Assembly: GCA_902492235.1 (NCBI GenBank)
Contig: CABUKS010000025.1
Coordinates: 1-38,336 of the forward strand
Origin: an uncultured Collinsella sp.
GTDB taxonomy: Bacteria; Actinomycetota; Coriobacteriia; Coriobacteriales; Coriobacteriaceae
Reading direction: 5' to 3'
Length of the DNA: 38,336 nt
The notes below the pieces were generated by a model that had not been told where the DNA came from, did no database searches, and saw only the letters and a list, made by a program, of their open reading frames with translations. Both the position numbers and the translations under genes were made by a program. Positions 26,979 through 34,460 of this stretch are shown here, in pieces (position 1 is the stretch's first letter; each line of letters opens with the position of its first letter).

Positions 26979-28324
26979 CGGGCGCCGCCTTCCCCACCTG
27001 CACCACGCGCGCTGACGAGGAACACGGGGTTTTGCGCCTTCATAAGATGGTGCGAGCCTACAGCCTCGGCGCGGGCGGCCGACACCTGGCACGCCTCGAA
27101 CCCCTTAAAGCGCGAACCCGAGAGGAGCGCGCACGCCTCGGTGAGTGTCTCAATGGTGACGCATGGCACGCACAGGCGAACCTGCGAATTCTTCTCGAGC
27201 GCCGCCTCCACGATGGAGGGAAGCTCGCCCGCGCTCCCGCCGACGAACACGGCGTCGGGGACGGGCAGTTTCGCGAGCGCTTCGGGAGCGGCACCGGGGA
27301 CCGCATGCACGTTGCCGCACCCGAATGCATCCGCGTTCTCTCGGATGAGCCGCACGCCGGCCGCGTTGCGCTCGACCGCCCATACCGACCCCGCTCGCGC
27401 GACGAGCGCCGCCTCGATCGACACGCTCCCCGTGCCGGCGCCGACGTCCCACACGGTGTCGGTCGCGGTAAGGCGCAGCTTCGCGAGCGCGACGGCTCGC
27501 ACCTCCTGCTTGGTCATGGGAACGTCACCGCGGATGAAGAGCTCGTCGGGAATGCCCGAGGAAGCGTACGGCCAGGGGGAGCTCGCGGCGCGGGATGCGC
27601 CCGCAGAGTCCACCGCGGAAGAAGCCGCCGCGGGCGCAGACGCGCCGGCCGGCGCCTCGGAGGCTGCGCTAGAGCCCGCAGGCGACCCGACGCCGCCTGC
27701 GAAATCGATAAGCATCACGTTCAAGTCGTCGAACGTCTGGCCTGCGATTTCACTTGCGGTCGCGCAGGTAATGCGCTCGTCGGCGTACGACAGGCGCTCG
27801 GCCACCGTCACGCGCGCGTCCCCGAAGCCCGCCTGCACAAGCTCGCCCGAAAGCCGCGAGGGATCTTCCCCGCCCGACGTGGCGAGGAAGAGCTCACCTG
27901 CGCGCTCGGCCTCGGCGACAATGTCGCACGCCACGCCGTGAGCGCTCGCGAAGCGCCAATCCTGCCATGGACGCGCGAGGCGCGCGGCGAGATACGACGC
28001 TGAGCTTATGCCGGGAATGACGCGCACGACCACCTGCGCGTTGCCGGAGAGCGCCTCCACCAGGCGGCGCGCGCCGCTGAACAGCCCCACATCGCCCGTC
28101 ATCACGACCACGGCGCGCTGCCACGACGCCGCATCGGTGAGCGCGGCGACGATGTCCGCCGTCTTCACGAGCTCGCATCTCACCACGTCGGGCGGCACGT
28201 CGATGCCGGCAAGCGCGCGATGAGCGCCAATGACCACGTCGGCGATGTCGATCGCGTCGAGCGCCGCGCGCGAGAGCAAGTCGGGGTTTCCGGGCCCCGC
28301 CCCGATGATCGTTACCTTTCGCAT
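26975..28324 (-). CDS. cbiET: bifunctional cobalt-precorrin-7 C5-methyltransferase / cobalt-precorrin-6B C15-methyltransferase (decarboxylating)
   Basis: The 449-aa protein fuses CbiE and CbiT, equivalent to CobL. Residues ~1-205 form a tetrapyrrole methylase: VTIIGAGPGNPDLLS at the start, and VVVMTGDVGLFSGARRL. An Ala/Ser/Gly/Pro-rich linker covers ~210-256. Residues ~257-449 form CbiT: PMTKQEVRAVALAKL, then the SAM motif VWDVGAGTGSVSIEAA. Both domains look complete. The ATG at 28324 has GGGAGA upstream and overlaps the cbiH stop; the frame extends to 28639 through cbiH but without family match. Confidence 0.94.
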   Translation of the reverse strand: MRKVTIIGAGPGNPDLLSRAALDAIDIADVVIGAHRALAGIDVPPDVVRCELVKTADIVAALTDAASWQRAVVVMTGDVGLFSGARRLVEALSGNAQVVVRVIPGISSASYLAARLARPWQDWRFASAHGVACDIVAEAERAGELFLATSGGEDPSRLSGELVQAGFGDARVTVAERLSYADERITCATASEIAGQTFDDLNVMLIDFAGGVGSPAGSSAASEAPAGASAPAAASSAVDSAGASRAASSPWPYASSGIPDELFIRGDVPMTKQEVRAVALAKLRLTATDTVWDVGAGTGSVSIEAALVARAGSVWAVERNAAGVRLIRENADAFGCGNVHAVPGAAPEALAKLPVPDAVFVGGSAGELPSIVEAALEKNSQVRLCVPCVTIETLTEACALLSGSRFKGFEACQVSAARAEAVGSHHLMKAQNPVFLVSARGAGGEGGAR

Positions 28325-29055
28325 GGAATCTCCCGATACCCGCGCGGCGTGACCATACGGCCGCCTACGAGCTTCGTGTCCGCGTTGCCGACGAACACGG
28401 TGGTGAACATGTCGGCGTCGATCTCCCCCAGCTCGGAGAGCCTGCACATGCCCGACTGCTGCCCCTCGCGCCCGATGTTGCGTACCCAGCCGCAGAGCGT
28501 GTCGGGGGCCTTCCATTCGAGCATAATCTTCGCCGCGCGTGAGAGCCTGTCGGCGCGCTTTCTGCTGCGCGGGTTGTACAAACAGATGCAGAAGTCGGCG
28601 CTCGCCACGGCGGCGAGCCTGCGCTCGATGACCTCCCATGGCGTGAGCAGGTCGGAGAGCGACACGACCGCGAAGTCGTGGGCAAGCGGGGCGCCGAGCA
28701 CCGCCGACCCGCTCTGAGCCGCGGTGGCCCCGGCGATAACTTCCACGTCTACATCGGGGTAGTCCTCCGCAAGCTCCAGCACGGGGCTCGCCATGCCGTA
28801 CACGCCCGCGTCACCGCTGCACACGAGCGCCACGGCTTCTCCGCTCTGCGCGCGCGAAAGCGCCAGGCGGCACCGTTCGACCTCGTGCATCATCGGCGTC
28901 GCGAGATGCGCCGCGTCGGGCACAGCGGCGAGCGCGAGCTCCACGTATTTCGTGTACCCCACAACGATGTCGGCCGCCTCGAGCGCGCGCCGAGCCGCAA
29001 TCGTCATGCCGTCGGGGCCGCCCGGGCCGATCCCCACCACGAAGAGCTTTCCCAT
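28312..29055 (-). CDS. cbiH: cobalt-factor III / precorrin-3B C17-methyltransferase
   Basis: The 247-aa tetrapyrrole methylase closes the corrin ring with C17 methylation. The N-terminal LFVVGIGPGGPDGMTIAARRAL and the following VVGYTKYVELA are diagnostic for CobJ/CbiH. CSGDAGVYGMASPVLEL and VVSLSDLLTPWEVIERRL are further family blocks, as is CLYNPRSRKRADRL. The ATG at 29055 is chosen: AAGGAG lies 5 nt upstream, and it gives a TGATG overlap with cbiG; a GTG at 29058 sits too close to the SD. Confidence 0.95.
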   Translation of the reverse strand: MGKLFVVGIGPGGPDGMTIAARRALEAADIVVGYTKYVELALAAVPDAAHLATPMMHEVERCRLALSRAQSGEAVALVCSGDAGVYGMASPVLELAEDYPDVDVEVIAGATAAQSGSAVLGAPLAHDFAVVSLSDLLTPWEVIERRLAAVASADFCICLYNPRSRKRADRLSRAAKIMLEWKAPDTLCGWVRNIGREGQQSGMCRLSELGEIDADMFTTVFVGNADTKLVGGRMVTPRGYREIPCER

Positions 29056-30188
29056 CACCGCTCCTTAAACGAAAGTTCGATAGTTACCTTGGAAAACGCG
29101 ACAGTCACGCCGCCGTGAGCGAGCTTCGGGAAGATAAGTTTGCCCCCGTCCACGAGCGCCGCGCGCTCGCACACGTTGTCGACCCCCACCATCGCGCGCA
29201 CGAAATCAGATGGCGAAACGCTGCCTTCGACCTGCGACAACTCCTCTGCGGAATACGTCGCAAGCGGGATATTGCGCGCGCGGCAGAAGGCGAGCAGACC
29301 CTCCTCGTGCGCCTTCACGTCGATCGTCGCCGCCTCGCGCACGGCCGAAGGCGAGATGCCCGCTAGCCCGCACGCGAGAAGAAACGCCTCCCCGATCGCT
29401 TCGGCGCACGTACCGCGACGGCACCCTATGCCCGCAACGATGCAGGGCACGACAAGGCGAAGCGGTTCGGGCGCAGGCGTCTGCGCCCGAACGCCCGCCG
29501 GCTTCCCCGTTTCACCGGCGGGCACGACCACGCCCGGTGTCTCCGCCGCGCGAACGGACGCACCTGCATTCGCGCCAGCGAACGGCGACACAACGATATC
29601 GGCCCGAGCGCGGTCGGACGCAATGTCAACCCCCTCAGGCGGCTGTCCCGAAATCGGCATGTCGGAATAGAGCGCCACGCGCCCGCCCGAAAGCAGCCGC
29701 GCCGACACTCGCTTGATGGCCTCGGGATTCGAAACGGCGAGCCCCGCACAACGCGCCCACGTATCCACCGCCCACACGCCGCGGACGTCGGTCGCCGTAG
29801 TGATGACGGGGATGGCCCCTGCCGCGCGTGCCACAGTTTGCGCAAGCTCGTTCGCACCGCCCAAATGCCCCGACAAAAGCGGGACGGCAAAGCGCCCCGC
29901 CTCGTCAATCACCACAACCCCGGGATCGGTTGCCTTCGAGGCGACATGCGGCGCGATCGCCCGCACGGCGATGCCCGCCGCGCCCACGAACAGAAGCGCG
30001 TCCGACGCTTCCCACGCGAGCGCCGTCCATGCGCGCAGGTCGGCCTTCCCCTCGCCGAACCCGCGCGAAACGGAAACGTCCCAGCCAGGGTCATCTTCAC
30101 CTGTCTGCGCGCAATCGGAAAGCCCGCGTGCGGTGCGCTCCGCCAACGCATACCCCCTCTCAGTGAACGCTATGCAGGAAATCCTCAT
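29055..30188 (-). CDS. cbiG: cobalt-precorrin-5A hydrolase
   Basis: The 377-aa protein opens the delta-lactone of cobalt-precorrin-5A, releasing acetaldehyde in the anaerobic route. The N-terminal and central part contains ALLFVGAAGIAVRAIAPHVASKATDPGVVVIDE and LLSGHLGGANELA, both family hallmarks. The C-terminal CbiG_C domain is visible from IVAGIGCRRGTCAEAI. A Pro/Ala/Gly-rich linker of about 40 residues separates the two. Its ATG follows the stop of the 77-aa ORF with no spacer. The presence of cbiG with cbiD and cbiK marks the cobalt-early (anaerobic) pathway. Confidence 0.93.
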   Translation of the reverse strand: MRISCIAFTERGYALAERTARGLSDCAQTGEDDPGWDVSVSRGFGEGKADLRAWTALAWEASDALLFVGAAGIAVRAIAPHVASKATDPGVVVIDEAGRFAVPLLSGHLGGANELAQTVARAAGAIPVITTATDVRGVWAVDTWARCAGLAVSNPEAIKRVSARLLSGGRVALYSDMPISGQPPEGVDIASDRARADIVVSPFAGANAGASVRAAETPGVVVPAGETGKPAGVRAQTPAPEPLRLVVPCIVAGIGCRRGTCAEAIGEAFLLACGLAGISPSAVREAATIDVKAHEEGLLAFCRARNIPLATYSAEELSQVEGSVSPSDFVRAMVGVDNVCERAALVDGGKLIFPKLAHGGVTVAFSKVTIELSFKER

Positions 30189-30422
30189 CTAGCGCACCAC
30201 CATCGTTGAGAAGTAGCTGCCCCGATCGGGCACATCGTCGAGCAAGCGGTACATGCGCTCGCCCGGAAGCCAACAGTCCTCTACGAGCTCGGCACCGTCG
30301 AAGGTGCCCTCCTCGCGAAGGATGCGCTTCGTGTCCGCAAGCGAGCGGCGCGCCTTCATAGCCACCTTCGTCCCTGGCCAGCCGATTGCGCGGCCCACCC
30401 CATACAGCACGCCTTTACTCAT
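30189..30422 (-). CDS. small unknown protein in the B12 operon (77 aa)
   Basis: The 77-aa ORF fills the space between cbiD and cbiG. Its ATG at 30422 overlaps the cbiD stop region and its TAG stop touches the cbiG ATG, so it is almost certainly translated in the operon. The N-terminal half is basic (MSKGVLYGVGRAIGWPGTKV then KARRSLADTKRILREE); the second half is acidic and contains a single Cys in LVEDCWLPGERMYRLLDDV. No signal peptide or transmembrane segment is visible. I do not recognise the family. An in-frame ATG at 30479 is possible but lies inside cbiD. Confidence 0.72.
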   Translation of the reverse strand: MSKGVLYGVGRAIGWPGTKVAMKARRSLADTKRILREEGTFDGAELVEDCWLPGERMYRLLDDVPDRGSYFSTMVVR

Positions 30423-31599
30423 ACGTCGCCCCCAATTCCCCGATAACTGCATCGGCGCCCGACGTGCGGAAAAGCTCACGGCGCTCCGCGTCGAACACGA
30501 CCGCGGCGATGTCGCATGCGCCCGCCGCGCGGCGGCGCAACCTGTCCTCGATTGCCGCAGCGAGCGAGGCGCGCGCAGCGTCCCCCACGCCGGCGGCCTC
30601 GATTACCTCGAGCGCCACCGTGGTCGTGACCGACGACATGATCTCACGCACGGTCTTCGCGCCCGCGCCGGCCATGGCCGCGTGGGCGGCCAGAATCTCC
30701 GCGCGGCAGTCGGCGGTACGCGAATGGGTGTCCATGATGCCGCCCGCGACCTTCACCAACTTGCCGATGTGTCCCACAAGAAGGACATTGGTAAATCCCT
30801 CACGAACGCAGCAATCAATCGCATCGCCCACAAAGTTGGAGATGAAGACCACCGGCGCACCGTTTAGATGAAAATGCCCCGAGATGAACTGCGCGCCGTA
30901 GTTGCCGGGCGTGAGCACGACTCCGCGCCGCCCCATAGCCGCATGCTGCCGGATCTCGAGCTCGATGCTGTCGCGCAAGGCAGCGAGGCTGCGCGGCTCG
31001 ACGATGCCCGTCGTGCCCAGGATGGAGATGCCGTCCTTAATCCCCAGGTGCGGGTTGAAGGTCTTTTCGGCAAGGGCAACACCCTCGGGTACCGAAATCG
31101 TCACAGCAATATTTCCAGAAAAGCCGTGCGCGGCGCACACCTCGCGCACCGCCGAAGTGATCATCGCGCGCGGCGTCGCGTTGATGGCGGCCGCCCCAAC
31201 CGGCTGCTCGAGCCCGGGCAACGTCACGCGCCCCACGCCCACGCCGCCATCGACGGAAACTTCCGATTCGCGCGCGGGCACGTCCTTGCCGCCCGCAGCA
31301 CCCGTGCCCGACCCCGCATGTTCCACGCGCGCGTACACGAGCACGCCGTCGGTCACATCGGCATCGTCGCCTGCGTCCTTTCGCACGGCGCACTGGGCGC
31401 ACCCCTCGCCGATGCATGCGTCGATCACGTTCGCCTCGACGGGCAGCCCGCCGGGGGTGATAATCGACACGAGGCCGACGGGCTTTCGTGACAAGAGCAT
31501 CTCGCAGGCTGCCTTCGCCGCGAGCGCGGCGCAGCTCCCCGTGGTGTAGCCGCAGCGCAGGCGGGTCGTCCCGGTATATATGTAATGCTCGAAGGCCAC
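30415..31599 (-). CDS. cbiD: cobalt-precorrin-5B C1-methyltransferase
   Basis: The 394-aa SAM-dependent enzyme methylates C1 of the corrin ring. The diagnostic N-terminus is LRCGYTTGSCAALAAKAA. PGLEQPVGAAAINATPRAMI, GTTGIVEPRSLAALRDSI and the HIGKLVKVAGGIMDTHSR block match CbiD in order. The start is a GTG at 31599, one nucleotide after the cbiF TAG; no in-frame ATG occurs near the N-terminus. The frame extends to 31767 within cbiF without family match. Length is standard. Confidence 0.94.
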   Translation of the reverse strand: MAFEHYIYTGTTRLRCGYTTGSCAALAAKAACEMLLSRKPVGLVSIITPGGLPVEANVIDACIGEGCAQCAVRKDAGDDADVTDGVLVYARVEHAGSGTGAAGGKDVPARESEVSVDGGVGVGRVTLPGLEQPVGAAAINATPRAMITSAVREVCAAHGFSGNIAVTISVPEGVALAEKTFNPHLGIKDGISILGTTGIVEPRSLAALRDSIELEIRQHAAMGRRGVVLTPGNYGAQFISGHFHLNGAPVVFISNFVGDAIDCCVREGFTNVLLVGHIGKLVKVAGGIMDTHSRTADCRAEILAAHAAMAGAGAKTVREIMSSVTTTVALEVIEAAGVGDAARASLAAAIEDRLRRRAAGACDIAAVVFDAERRELFRTSGADAVIGELGATYE

Positions 31600-31600
31600 G

Positions 31601-32392
31601 CTAGCTGCTCGCCTTCCGATACCCCGTGGCAAACGAAGGGTCGTAAAGCTTGCTGCGCTCGTACGACTCCGTTTGCGCGCCGTTGTGCGCAAGCCCGCCG
31701 CGAGCTCCGAGCACGCGGCCCACCACCACGAGCGCCGTGCGGTCGATGCCCTCTCGCGCGCCCGCATCGGCGAGCGTGCCCACTGTGCATCGCACCACGC
31801 GCTCCTCAGGCCAGGTCGCCTTGTACACGAGCGCGGCCGGCTCGTCGGAGCTGCGGCCCGCGGCCAAAAGCTCGGCGGAAAGCTCGGCGAGCATACCCGA
31901 GCTCAGGAAGATGACCATAGTCGAGCCACTTTCCGCCATGGTGCGCATGCCCTCGCCCGCGGGCATGGGGGTACGTCCGGAAAGCCGCGTGATCACGACC
32001 GACTGGCTGATTCCCGGCAGCGTGTATTCCTGGCGAAGCGCCGCCGCGGCACCGCAAAAGCTCGACACGCCGGGCACCACCTCGTAGTCCACGCCGCGCG
32101 CGTCGAGCGCGTCCATCTGCTCCTGGATGGCGCCGTACAGGCACGGGTCGCCCGTGTGCAGGCGCACCACTTCCTCGCCCCGCGCATCTGCCGCGCACAT
32201 CACGTCGAGCACTTCCTCCAAGGTCATGTGCGCGCTGTCGTAGACGATGCAGGATTCCTTGCACTCAGCGAGCAGCTCGGGGTTCACAAGGCTTCCCGCC
32301 CAAACGACCACGTCGGCTGCGCGCAGAAGGCGCGCCCCGCGCAGCGTGATAAGGTCGGCGGCGCCCGAGCCTGCGCCAACGATATGAATCAT
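31601..32392 (-). CDS. cbiF: cobalt-precorrin-4 C11-methyltransferase
   Basis: The 263-aa tetrapyrrole methylase is the first gene of the minus-strand operon. MIHIVGAGSGAADLITLRGARLL and VVWAGSLVNPELL with DSAHMTLEEVLDVM are CbiF hallmarks. RLHTGDPCLYGAIQEQMDAL and EVVPGVSSFCGAAAAL follow. The C-terminus ends YERSKLYDPSFATGYRK, also typical. The ATG at 32392 follows an AAGGGAAGG purine stretch. Its promoter must lie in the 32393-32590 interval, which overlaps the divergent cbiK promoter. Confidence 0.95.
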   Translation of the reverse strand: MIHIVGAGSGAADLITLRGARLLRAADVVVWAGSLVNPELLAECKESCIVYDSAHMTLEEVLDVMCAADARGEEVVRLHTGDPCLYGAIQEQMDALDARGVDYEVVPGVSSFCGAAAALRQEYTLPGISQSVVITRLSGRTPMPAGEGMRTMAESGSTMVIFLSSGMLAELSAELLAAGRSSDEPAALVYKATWPEERVVRCTVGTLADAGAREGIDRTALVVVGRVLGARGGLAHNGAQTESYERSKLYDPSFATGYRKASS

Positions 32393-32523
32393 CCGAGCCT
32401 TCCCTTCCCGTTTCTCATCGCAACCGTTTACGCCGCCATTCGCGCAGCGGGCAAAACACGGCGCCTGCGGCGGCAATCGGCGCAAATACGCAGGCAGGAG
32501 GCGCAATGCCGCCCGCCCTGGCT

Positions 32524-32552
32524 TTGACACGTTCACAAGTGCCCACTATCAT
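32524..32552 (+). promoter_or_regulatory. sigma70-type promoter for cbiK and the ABC operon
   Basis: TTGACA (32524-32529) and TATCAT (32547-32552) are separated by exactly 17 nt, close to consensus. Transcription would begin near 32559. On the opposite strand TATGAT occupies 32548-32553, so a divergent promoter for cbiF could share these bases, though its -35 is weak. Confidence 0.7.
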
Positions 32553-32609
32553 AGTAAAAGATTCGGCAACGAGCATATGACAATCGGATAAAAGGAAATG
32601 ACCGGCGCG

Positions 32610-32730
32610 GCGCCCGCACAGCCCGCGCTGGCTTGCGGAGGGAACCAGGTGGGAATCCTGGGCAAGGGACATTACTGTATAGGACGCGCGGGCAAACCGC
32701 CTCGCGCCCCAAGCCAGACTGCTTCGCCTT
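32610..32730 (+). ncRNA. cobalamin riboswitch (variant B12 box)
   Basis: The core contains GGGAACCAGGTGGGAATCC, then GGGACATTACTGTAT, in the order expected for the cobalamin aptamer (consensus GGGAA..GGTGAAA.TCC, CCCGCCACTGT). A seven-base outer stem, CTGGCTT (32628-32634) with AAGCCAG (32711-32717), encloses it. The 3' segment AGCCAGACTGCTTCGCC fits the AGYCMG...CC.GCC box. The core is on the plus strand and precedes cbiK by about 120 nt, so it should lower expression of cbiK and the transporter when B12 is abundant. Base changes in the B12 box (CCCGCCACTG to GGACATTACTG) make it a divergent member. Confidence 0.8.
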
Positions 32731-32735
32731 TTCCT

Positions 32736-32828
32736 CACGGCATCGCCGTGGCGTTAGCTCCTTGTGAACCCCGAGGGGTGCGCTTTTCTTTCGCTTGTGC
32801 CGACAAGCAACTGTCGCCGGGGGACCGG
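32736..32828 (+). promoter_or_regulatory. Expression platform hairpins before cbiK
   Basis: Three small hairpins follow the aptamer: CACGGC/GCCGTG (32736-32750), ACCCC/GGGGT at about 32768-32779 followed by GCGCTTTTCTTT, and GCCGG/CCGGC (32815-32828) just before the SD. The second, with its T-rich tail, could be a weak terminator; the third lies next to the AGGAAAGG Shine-Dalgarno. Which one is the regulatory switch cannot be settled by eye. Confidence 0.4.
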
Positions 32829-32850
32829 CAAACCGAGGAAAGGAAAAACC

Positions 32851-33777
32851 ATGTCCGACCAGATGTCACGCCGCGGCTTCATGGGCGCCGCAGCAACCGG
32901 AGCCGTCGCGCTCGCCGGAGTCGCGCTCGCGGGCTGCTCCAACACCTCCGCGAGTTCCGAGAAATCGAGTGAAAAGGAGAAGGCCGTGAAGCCGGTCATC
33001 CTCGTCACGAGCTTCGGCACGAGCTACAACGACTCGCGCCACATCACCATCGGCGCCATCGAAGACGCTATCCGCGAGAAGTACTGGCAGGACTACGACA
33101 TCCGCCGCGCCTTCACCGCGCAGATCATCATCGACAAGCTGAAGAAGCGCGACGGCATCACGATCGACAACATGACCGAGGCGCTCGACCGCTGCGTGGA
33201 AGACGGCGTGAAGGAAATCGTCGTGCAGCCGACGCATCTCATGGGTGGCCTGGAATACACCGACGTGAAAGACGAGCTCGACAAGTACGCCGACAAGTTC
33301 GACAAAATCTCGCTCGGCGACCCGCTGCTCACCTCCGACGACGACTACAAGAAGGTGGCCGCAGCCATTAAGGAGAACATGGCGTCCTTCGACGACGGCA
33401 AGACGGCGCTGTGCCTCATGGGTCACGGCACCGAAGCCGATTCCAACGCCGACTATGCCAAGATGCAGGAAGTGTTTAAGAACGAGGGCTTGACGCAGTT
33501 CTTCGTCGGCACCGTCGAGGCTGAACCGACCTGCGAGGATGTTATCGCCGCCGCGAGCGCCGCAGGCTACAAGAAGGCCGTGCTCGCGCCGTTCATGGTG
33601 GTCGCGGGCGACCACGCGAACAACGACATGGCAGACGAGACCGACCCCGACAGCTGGGCTGCGAAGTTCGTGGCCGCCGGCTTCGAAGTGACGTGCCTGC
33701 TCCAGGGTCTAGGACAGAACGTCGCGGTCGACGAAATCTACGTCTCGCACGTGGACGACGCCATCGCCAAGCTATAA
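32851..33777 (+). CDS. cbiK: exported lipoprotein sirohydrochlorin cobaltochelatase (CbiK family)
   Basis: The 308-aa protein is a class II chelatase of the CbiK family. Unlike cytoplasmic CbiK it has a twin-arginine signal (SRRGFMG, ~6-12) and a lipobox (LAGC, Cys29), so it should be folded first and anchored outside the membrane. The mature part starts KPVILVTSFGTSYNDSR. Expected metal/catalytic His are His129 in VQPTHLMGG and His192 in LMGHGTEADSN; the second His often found after GHGTE is replaced by Ala. VVAGDHANNDMA is also conserved. The ATG at 32851 follows AGGAAAGG. It lies first under the cobalamin riboswitch and divergent from the cbi operon. Desulfovibrio has a periplasmic CbiK of comparable kind. 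Confidence 0.9.
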   Translation: MSDQMSRRGFMGAAATGAVALAGVALAGCSNTSASSEKSSEKEKAVKPVILVTSFGTSYNDSRHITIGAIEDAIREKYWQDYDIRRAFTAQIIIDKLKKRDGITIDNMTEALDRCVEDGVKEIVVQPTHLMGGLEYTDVKDELDKYADKFDKISLGDPLLTSDDDYKKVAAAIKENMASFDDGKTALCLMGHGTEADSNADYAKMQEVFKNEGLTQFFVGTVEAEPTCEDVIAAASAAGYKKAVLAPFMVVAGDHANNDMADETDPDSWAAKFVAAGFEVTCLLQGLGQNVAVDEIYVSHVDDAIAKL

Positions 33778-33786
33778 ACTCGCCGC

Positions 33787-33857
33787 GCACGGGGGCGCCG
33801 GTCGCGTCCCCGTGCAACGGGCATGCGCCTTCCCCGACTGACGGCGCATGCCCGTTG
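33787..33857 (+). promoter_or_regulatory. Tandem intergenic hairpins after cbiK
   Basis: Stem A is GCACGGGG (33787-33794) / CCCCGTGC (33808-33815). Stem B has perfect 15-nt arms, CAACGGGCATGCGCC (33815-33829) and its complement (33843-33857), and begins on the last base of stem A. There is no T-tract, so a mRNA-stabilising, processing or partial-termination role is more likely than full termination. It separates cbiK from the transporter genes. Confidence 0.6.
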
Positions 33858-33922
33858 CATTCGCATCCCGCCCGCCCACCGCACGGCACGGGCGGTCGAA
33901 GCGATTGAAAGGAACCCCCTCC

Positions 33923-34456
33923 ATGTTGAAGAAAATCCTCGCCTTCGCCCTGTCAGCGGCGCTTTTCGCGTTCTCGCTCGCCGGCTGCGGCGGAAATTCA
34001 ATCGACAGCGCAAAGGCAAGCGATGCCGATTCCCAGGAAAAGACCGAACAGGCGGCCGATGCGCCCGAGGGCGCAAGCGCTGCCCCCATCACCGCCGACA
34101 AGGTGGCCGACGGCACCTATCCGATCACCGTAGATTCCAGCTCGAACATGTTCAGGATTGTGGACGCCCAGCTCATCGTGGAAAACGGCTCCATGCACTG
34201 CGTGATGACGCTTTCCGGCACGGGCTACGGCAAGCTCTTCATGGGCACGGGCGACGAGGCTGCCGCCGCGAGCGAGGCCGACTTCATCCCCTATGTGGAA
34301 AACGCGGAAGGCAAGTACACCTACGACGTGCCCGTTGAAGCGCTCGACGAGGACACCGCCTGCGCCGCGTGGAGTATTAGAAAAGAGCAGTGGTACGACC
34401 GCACGCTCGTGTTCGAATCCGCCGGCGTCGATCTGCGCGCCGACGCACTGAAGTAA
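33923..34456 (+). CDS. lipoprotein with a NEAT-like ligand-binding module
   Basis: The 177-aa protein has a type II signal (MLKKILAFALSAALFAFSLAGCGG, lipobox LAGC, Cys22). An acidic, Ala-rich linker leads to a compact domain from about residue 55: DGTYPITVDSSSNMFRIVDA, VMTLSGTGYGKLFMGT, FIPYVENAEGKYTYDVPVEAL and a final EQWYDRTLVF. The order DGTY, LTL-like strand, Y..L and a late Trp-Tyr resembles NEAT heme-binding domains, but the heme Tyr-x-x-x-Tyr pattern is not present. I infer a surface ligand-binding or transfer protein. It sits between cbiK and a binding protein carrying a related N-terminal module. Confidence 0.72.
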   Translation: MLKKILAFALSAALFAFSLAGCGGNSIDSAKASDADSQEKTEQAADAPEGASAAPITADKVADGTYPITVDSSSNMFRIVDAQLIVENGSMHCVMTLSGTGYGKLFMGTGDEAAAASEADFIPYVENAEGKYTYDVPVEALDEDTACAAWSIRKEQWYDRTLVFESAGVDLRADALK

Positions 34457-34460
34457 CGCC

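Noticed and set aside
28325..28639. Longer N-terminus for cbiET within cbiH
   Set aside because: The extra residues are an off-frame read of cbiH; CbiE begins at MRKVTIIGAGPG.
32393..32548. Cobalamin riboswitch for the minus-strand cbiF operon
   Set aside because: The AAGCCAGGGCGGGC string on the minus strand resembles a B12-box end, but the rest of the aptamer is missing and there is no room for it upstream of the TATGAT site.
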